Assembly: GCA_040404065.1 (NCBI GenBank)
Contig: JBBAJM010000001.1
Direction: 5' to 3' (one strand)
DNA: 64,000 nt
Origin: Fontibacterium sp040404065
GTDB lineage: Bacteria; Pseudomonadota; Alphaproteobacteria; Pelagibacterales; Pelagibacteraceae
Positions within the stretch are counted from its first letter, which is position 1. Every line of letters begins with the position of its first letter. Position numbers and translations under genes: made by a program. The notes below the pieces were generated by a model. It made no database searches. It was given only the letters and a program-made list of their open reading frames with translations, and was not told where the DNA came from. Below are positions 60,208-64,000 of the stretch, in pieces.

Positions 60208-62799
60208 ATGATACCTGGTTTAAACATTTTAAAAAAAATATTTAAAACATCTAATGAGCGTAAGCTTAATGAAATCCAGCCTATAGTTCAGAAAATTAAT
60301 TCATTAGAACAAGAAATTCAGAAACTTTCGGATCAAGAACTTAAAAACAAAACTCAAGAATTCAAAACAAGAATTAAAAATGGAGAAAATCTAAATAAAA
60401 TTTTACCTGAAGCATTTGCATGCGTACGTGAGGCGAGCGTTAGAACTACAGGGCAAAGGCATTTTGACGTTCAATTGCTCGGTGGAATTATTCTGCATCA
60501 AGGAAAAATCTCAGAAATGAAAACTGGGGAAGGAAAAACTTTAGTTGCAACTCTGCCTGCTTACTTAAATAGTCTAAATGGAAAAGGTGTACACGTTGTA
60601 ACCGTAAATGATTATCTTGCAAAACGTGACTCGGAATGGATGTCAAAAATTTATAATTTTTTAGGTGTGAGCGTTGGCTGCATCATAAATAGTATCGATG
60701 ATGCTAGCAGAAAAGCTCAATATGAATGCGATATTACTTATGGAACTAACAACGAATTTGGTTTTGATTATTTAAGAGACAACATGAAATACTCAGTTGA
60801 AGAAATGGTACAACGCAAACATCATTTTTGCATTGTTGATGAAGTTGATAGTATTCTAATTGATGAGGCCCGAACACCTTTAATTATTTCTGGGTCCACA
60901 GAAGATAATTCCTCGGAATATTTTTTATGCAATAAATTAGTTAATCAACTTAATAAAGATCATTACGATTTAGATGAAAAAGATCGCAGCGCTCTACTTA
61001 CTGAAAAAGGAATAGATTTTATTGAGGATAGGTTAAAAAAAGCAAATTTACTCAAGGGATCTAATTTTTATGATCCACAAAATTTATCTGTTGTTCATCA
61101 TGTGAACCAAGCCTTAAGAGCCAACATGCTTTTTACTAAAGATAAAGATTATATAATTAAAGATAATCAAATTTATATTATCGATGAATTTACTGGAAGA
61201 ATTATGGAAGGCAGACGTTACTCCGATGGTCTGCACCAAGCAATTGAAGCAAAAGAAGGCGTTCAAATTCAGAACGAAAACCAAACTTTAGCATCTATAA
61301 CTTTCCAAAACTATTTTAGATTATACGAAAAGCTTTCGGGTATGACTGGAACAGCGATGACTGAGTCTGAAGAATTTTATGAAATTTATAAACTGGATGT
61401 TGTTGAAGTACCCACAAATAGACCTATGATTAGAAAAGATTTTAACGACAGAATTTTTAGAACTGAAAATGAAAAATTTGATGCGATTGTAAAAGAAATT
61501 GTAGTTGCTCATGAAAAAAAGCAGCCAGTATTAATTGGCACCACTAGTATTGAAAAATCTGAACGAATTTCAAAAATTTTAAAACAACAGTCAATAAAAC
61601 ATAATGTTTTAAATGCAAAATTTCACGAACAAGAAGCAAGTATTATTGCACAAGCAGGAAGAGTTGGTGCAGTTACTATTGCAACTAATATGGCTGGTCG
61701 AGGAACAGATATTCAGCTGGGTGGTAATTTGGATTTAAAAATTAAAGAAGGCGGCACTAATGATAAGATTTTAGTTGAGAAAACTAAACAAGAGCACGAA
61801 CAAGAAAAGGCTAAAGTATTAGAAAGTGGTGGACTATTTGTAGTTGGAACTGAACGTCACGAAAGTAGAAGAATAGACAATCAGTTGAGAGGTAGAACTG
61901 GAAGACAAGGAGATAAAGGAGCATCTATTTTTTACCTTAGCCTACAGGATGATTTAATGAGAATTTTTGGATCTGAGCGAATTGACTTTATGCTTCAAAA
62001 ATTAGGACTTAAAGAAGGAGAATCCATAGATCACCCATGGATTAATAAAGCCTTAGAAAAAGCCCAACAAAAAGTTGAAGGCAGAAATTTTGATATTAGA
62101 AAAACTTTATTGCAATTTGATGATGTAATGAATGATCAAAGAAAAGTAATTTTTGAACAAAGATTAGAAGTAATAAAAAACCCAAATATTTATAATGTAA
62201 TAGATGATGTTTTTGATGAAATAGCAGAACAAGTTATAAGTGAAATTCAATTTTATCGAGAGCATGTTAATGCTGAAGCAAAGAAAACAATTAAAATTAA
62301 AACAGAACGTCTTTGCGGTACAAGAATTAGTGATGATGATTTTGCTCTAATACTTAAAAAAAGTAGTTCTGAAATAAAGAAATTTTTAAAAGATCATTTT
62401 GATGAAAAAAGAAATACGCGAATAAGTACGGCTGGAGATGAAGTGAATAAAGATGTTGAAAAAAGAATATTTTTACAGAATCTTGATTATGAATGGAGAA
62501 GTCATTTGCAATACCTTGAACAATTAAGACAAGTTATAGGTCTTAGAGGTTATGGACAAAAAAATCCTCTTGATGAATATAAAAAAGAAAGTTTCAATTT
62601 ATTTAAAGATTTACTTTCAAAAATTAAAGAAAATTTAATTATATTTTTAATTAATATTCAAGTGACTACAGAAAACAAAGCTCCACAAACTCCAGAATCA
62701 AAACCCGTATTAGATGAAAAAATTTCAAGAAATGCTCCTTGCACTTGCGGTTCTGGGAAGAAATACAAGAATTGTTGCGGCTCTCTAACCAAAAATTAA
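60208..62799 (+). CDS. secA: Preprotein translocase ATPase SecA
   Basis: An 863-residue motor that pushes proteins through SecYEG. Walker A is MKTGEGKT, Walker B is IVDEVDSILIDEARTPL, and helicase motif VI is QLRGRTGRQGDKG. The C-terminal SEC-C zinc site CTCGSGKKYKNCCG for SecB and lipids is present. The stop overlaps the convergent accA gene by 15 nt. Confidence 0.97.
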   Translation: MIPGLNILKKIFKTSNERKLNEIQPIVQKINSLEQEIQKLSDQELKNKTQEFKTRIKNGENLNKILPEAFACVREASVRTTGQRHFDVQLLGGIILHQGKISEMKTGEGKTLVATLPAYLNSLNGKGVHVVTVNDYLAKRDSEWMSKIYNFLGVSVGCIINSIDDASRKAQYECDITYGTNNEFGFDYLRDNMKYSVEEMVQRKHHFCIVDEVDSILIDEARTPLIISGSTEDNSSEYFLCNKLVNQLNKDHYDLDEKDRSALLTEKGIDFIEDRLKKANLLKGSNFYDPQNLSVVHHVNQALRANMLFTKDKDYIIKDNQIYIIDEFTGRIMEGRRYSDGLHQAIEAKEGVQIQNENQTLASITFQNYFRLYEKLSGMTGTAMTESEEFYEIYKLDVVEVPTNRPMIRKDFNDRIFRTENEKFDAIVKEIVVAHEKKQPVLIGTTSIEKSERISKILKQQSIKHNVLNAKFHEQEASIIAQAGRVGAVTIATNMAGRGTDIQLGGNLDLKIKEGGTNDKILVEKTKQEHEQEKAKVLESGGLFVVGTERHESRRIDNQLRGRTGRQGDKGASIFYLSLQDDLMRIFGSERIDFMLQKLGLKEGESIDHPWINKALEKAQQKVEGRNFDIRKTLLQFDDVMNDQRKVIFEQRLEVIKNPNIYNVIDDVFDEIAEQVISEIQFYREHVNAEAKKTIKIKTERLCGTRISDDDFALILKKSSSEIKKFLKDHFDEKRNTRISTAGDEVNKDVEKRIFLQNLDYEWRSHLQYLEQLRQVIGLRGYGQKNPLDEYKKESFNLFKDLLSKIKENLIIFLINIQVTTENKAPQTPESKPVLDEKISRNAPCTCGSGKKYKNCCGSLTKN

Positions 62800-63891
62800 A
62801 GCTAAAATAAACAACAGTACAATAACAGCAACCGTTGCTACCAATTTAGCATTATTCTGTAACAATAATTTCCAATTAAATGGATTGAATTTTGTAGTTG
62901 GAATATGAACTCCTTTATAAAATTCATCTTTAGTAATCAAAACATCTCTACCAATACTTAGGAATCTATTTTTTCTTTGATTAATGAGTTCTTCAGGAGA
63001 GATTCTTAATAATTCGCTTAAATTTCTTTTAATAACGCTTGTAACATTTGTAATAGCTTGGTCGTGACTTCTGTGAGCGCCCCCTTTTGGTTCTTGAATA
63101 ACCTCATCTATAATTTTACTTTCTAATAGATCTTGTGCCGAAATTTTCATTGCCTCAGCAGCTTCTTTTGCCTTTTTGGGATCACGCCACAGAATAGAAG
63201 CGCACCCTTCTGGTGAAATCACTGAATAAACAGAATGTTCTAACATTAAAACTTTATTTGCTGTTGCAAGTGCAATGGCTCCTCCAGAACCACCTTCGCC
63301 AATTACAACTGATATCAACGGAACATTTACATTAAGACAACATTCAATACATTTTGCTATTGCTTCTGCCTGCCCCCTTTCTTCGGCTCCTTTTCCAGGA
63401 TAAGCACCGGGTGTATCTACAAAAGTTATAATTGGAATATTTAATCTATTGGCAAGATTCATAAGACGCATACTTTTTCGGTAACCTTCTGGACGCATCA
63501 TTCCAAAATTTCTTTGAATTCTAGATTGAGTATCATTTCCTTTCTCTTGACCAATCACCAAAACTGAAACTCCGTCTAGATTTCCAAATCCTGCTAGCAC
63601 AGATTGATCTTCTCCGTATAAACGATCTCCTGACAAATTTATAAAATCTGGAAATATTTTTTTAATATAGTGAACAGAACGCGGTCTAAAATCATGTCTT
63701 GCAACTTTAGTTTTTTGCCAGCGATTAAGATTTGAATAAACTTTATCTAACTCATCATTTAACTTTTTTTCAGTCTCAACAATTATTGGATTTTCAATAA
63801 TAGTGATACCTTTAGCAATATAAGGTCCTTTTAACTCCTGAATCTTTTGATCTAGAACCTTAATATTGTCTTCAAAATCTAAATAATTCAT
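62785..63891 (-). CDS. accA: Acetyl-CoA carboxylase carboxyltransferase alpha subunit with C-terminal membrane helix
   Basis: Transfers CO2 from carboxybiotin to acetyl-CoA together with AccD, for fatty-acid synthesis. The core (about 1-315) is canonical: LNRWQKTKVARHDFRPRS, FVDTPGAYPGKGAEERGQ, VIGEGGSGGAIALA and SPEGCASILWRD. The protein is about 50 residues longer than usual: a linker (DVLITKDEFYKGVHIPTTKF) leads to a hydrophobic helix at about 349-368. This could tether the complex to the membrane. accD is not in the window. Confidence 0.93.
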   Translation of the reverse strand: MNYLDFEDNIKVLDQKIQELKGPYIAKGITIIENPIIVETEKKLNDELDKVYSNLNRWQKTKVARHDFRPRSVHYIKKIFPDFINLSGDRLYGEDQSVLAGFGNLDGVSVLVIGQEKGNDTQSRIQRNFGMMRPEGYRKSMRLMNLANRLNIPIITFVDTPGAYPGKGAEERGQAEAIAKCIECCLNVNVPLISVVIGEGGSGGAIALATANKVLMLEHSVYSVISPEGCASILWRDPKKAKEAAEAMKISAQDLLESKIIDEVIQEPKGGAHRSHDQAITNVTSVIKRNLSELLRISPEELINQRKNRFLSIGRDVLITKDEFYKGVHIPTTKFNPFNWKLLLQNNAKLVATVAVIVLLFILALIFG

Positions 63892-63954
63892 CTAATTTCT
63901 TATTTTTTATAAATATTGAGTTCAGATAAAGTTTATATATAAATAAACGCCTAC

Positions 63955-64000
63955 ATGAAATCTTTTCCAAAAAATACGACAATTACGGGCACTATTTCAA
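63955..64000 (+). CDS. Start of an unidentified gene (partial)
   Basis: ATG 63955 opens a frame (MKSFPKNTTITGTIS) that continues past the window edge. It is divergent from accA with 63 nt between starts. Fifteen residues are too few to name it, and it may not be real. Confidence 0.35.
   Translation, partial: MKSFPKNTTITGTIS

Overview
The window comes from an AT-rich, densely packed bacterial chromosome. Gene content points to an alphaproteobacterium with a streamlined genome, broadly of Pelagibacterales (SAR11-like) or Rickettsiales-adjacent type. The clues are an alphaproteobacterial SOS box (GTTC-N7-GTTC) in front of umuDC, class I PHA synthase with PhaR and phasin, membrane ferritin MbfA, an AqpS-type arsenic channel next to ArsC, lysine-rich proteins, very short intergenic gaps and many 1-15 nt gene overlaps. 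The exact genus cannot be fixed from the sequence alone. No rRNA, tRNA, insertion sequence, CRISPR array or prophage was seen.

Layout. 1-8.8 kb: the first ~2,939 codons of a giant secreted adhesin (haemagglutination-activity N-terminus followed by long tracts of passenger-type repeats), minus strand, running off the left edge. 9.2-13.4 kb: catalase-peroxidase KatG, two small membrane proteins, and a pilus-type pair (periplasmic chaperone plus spore-coat-U subunit) without an usher. 13.5-19.4 kb: small secreted and membrane proteins, an arsenic mini-operon (ArsC + aquaglyceroporin), an S11 D,D-peptidase, a GDP-mannose 3,5-epimerase-like enzyme and a chromate transporter. 19.4-23.2 kb: alcohol dehydrogenase, SOUL haem-binding protein, TerC-like protein, potassium channel and an SDR lacking the usual Tyr. 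23.2-28.1 kb: a DNA-damage and light group, with umuD-umuC-photolyase behind a LexA-type box and a renalase-like FAD enzyme nearby. 28.1-34.0 kb: a full polyhydroxybutyrate synthesis locus (phaB-phaA-crotonase, phasin, and divergent phaC-phaR) with TTGC/GCAA inverted repeats that are good candidates for PhaR operators. 34.0-40.4 kb: SelO, LpxR-like lipid A deacylase, ClpB and small conserved proteins. 40.4-46.1 kb: envelope genes, including a very AT-rich divergent pair (glycosyltransferase 2 and GDP-mannose 4,6-dehydratase-like), D-amino acid transaminase, YceI and cytochrome b561. 46.3-55.4 kb: MarR-like regulator, exported FAH-family hydrolase, LrgAB, MFS transporter, MntH, Kup, AmtB-GlnK with a truncated GlnK-like mini-ORF in front, and an HTH-only LysR-like protein. 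55.4-64 kb: histidine phosphatase, dienelactone hydrolase, FTR1-MbfA iron pair, ArgJ, SecA and an AccA with a C-terminal membrane helix.

Together the genes suggest a free-living or particle-attached aerobe. It stores carbon as PHB and handles peroxide, UV, arsenate, chromate and iron stress. It regulates ammonium and potassium uptake with standard systems and probably displays a very large adhesin and modified surface polysaccharide. The most unusual items are the giant adhesin, the truncated GlnK-like leader ORF coupled to glnK, the LexA-box umuDC-photolyase operon with a photolyase lacking the usual Fe-S cysteines, the membrane-anchored AccA, and a structured element between phaP and phaB.
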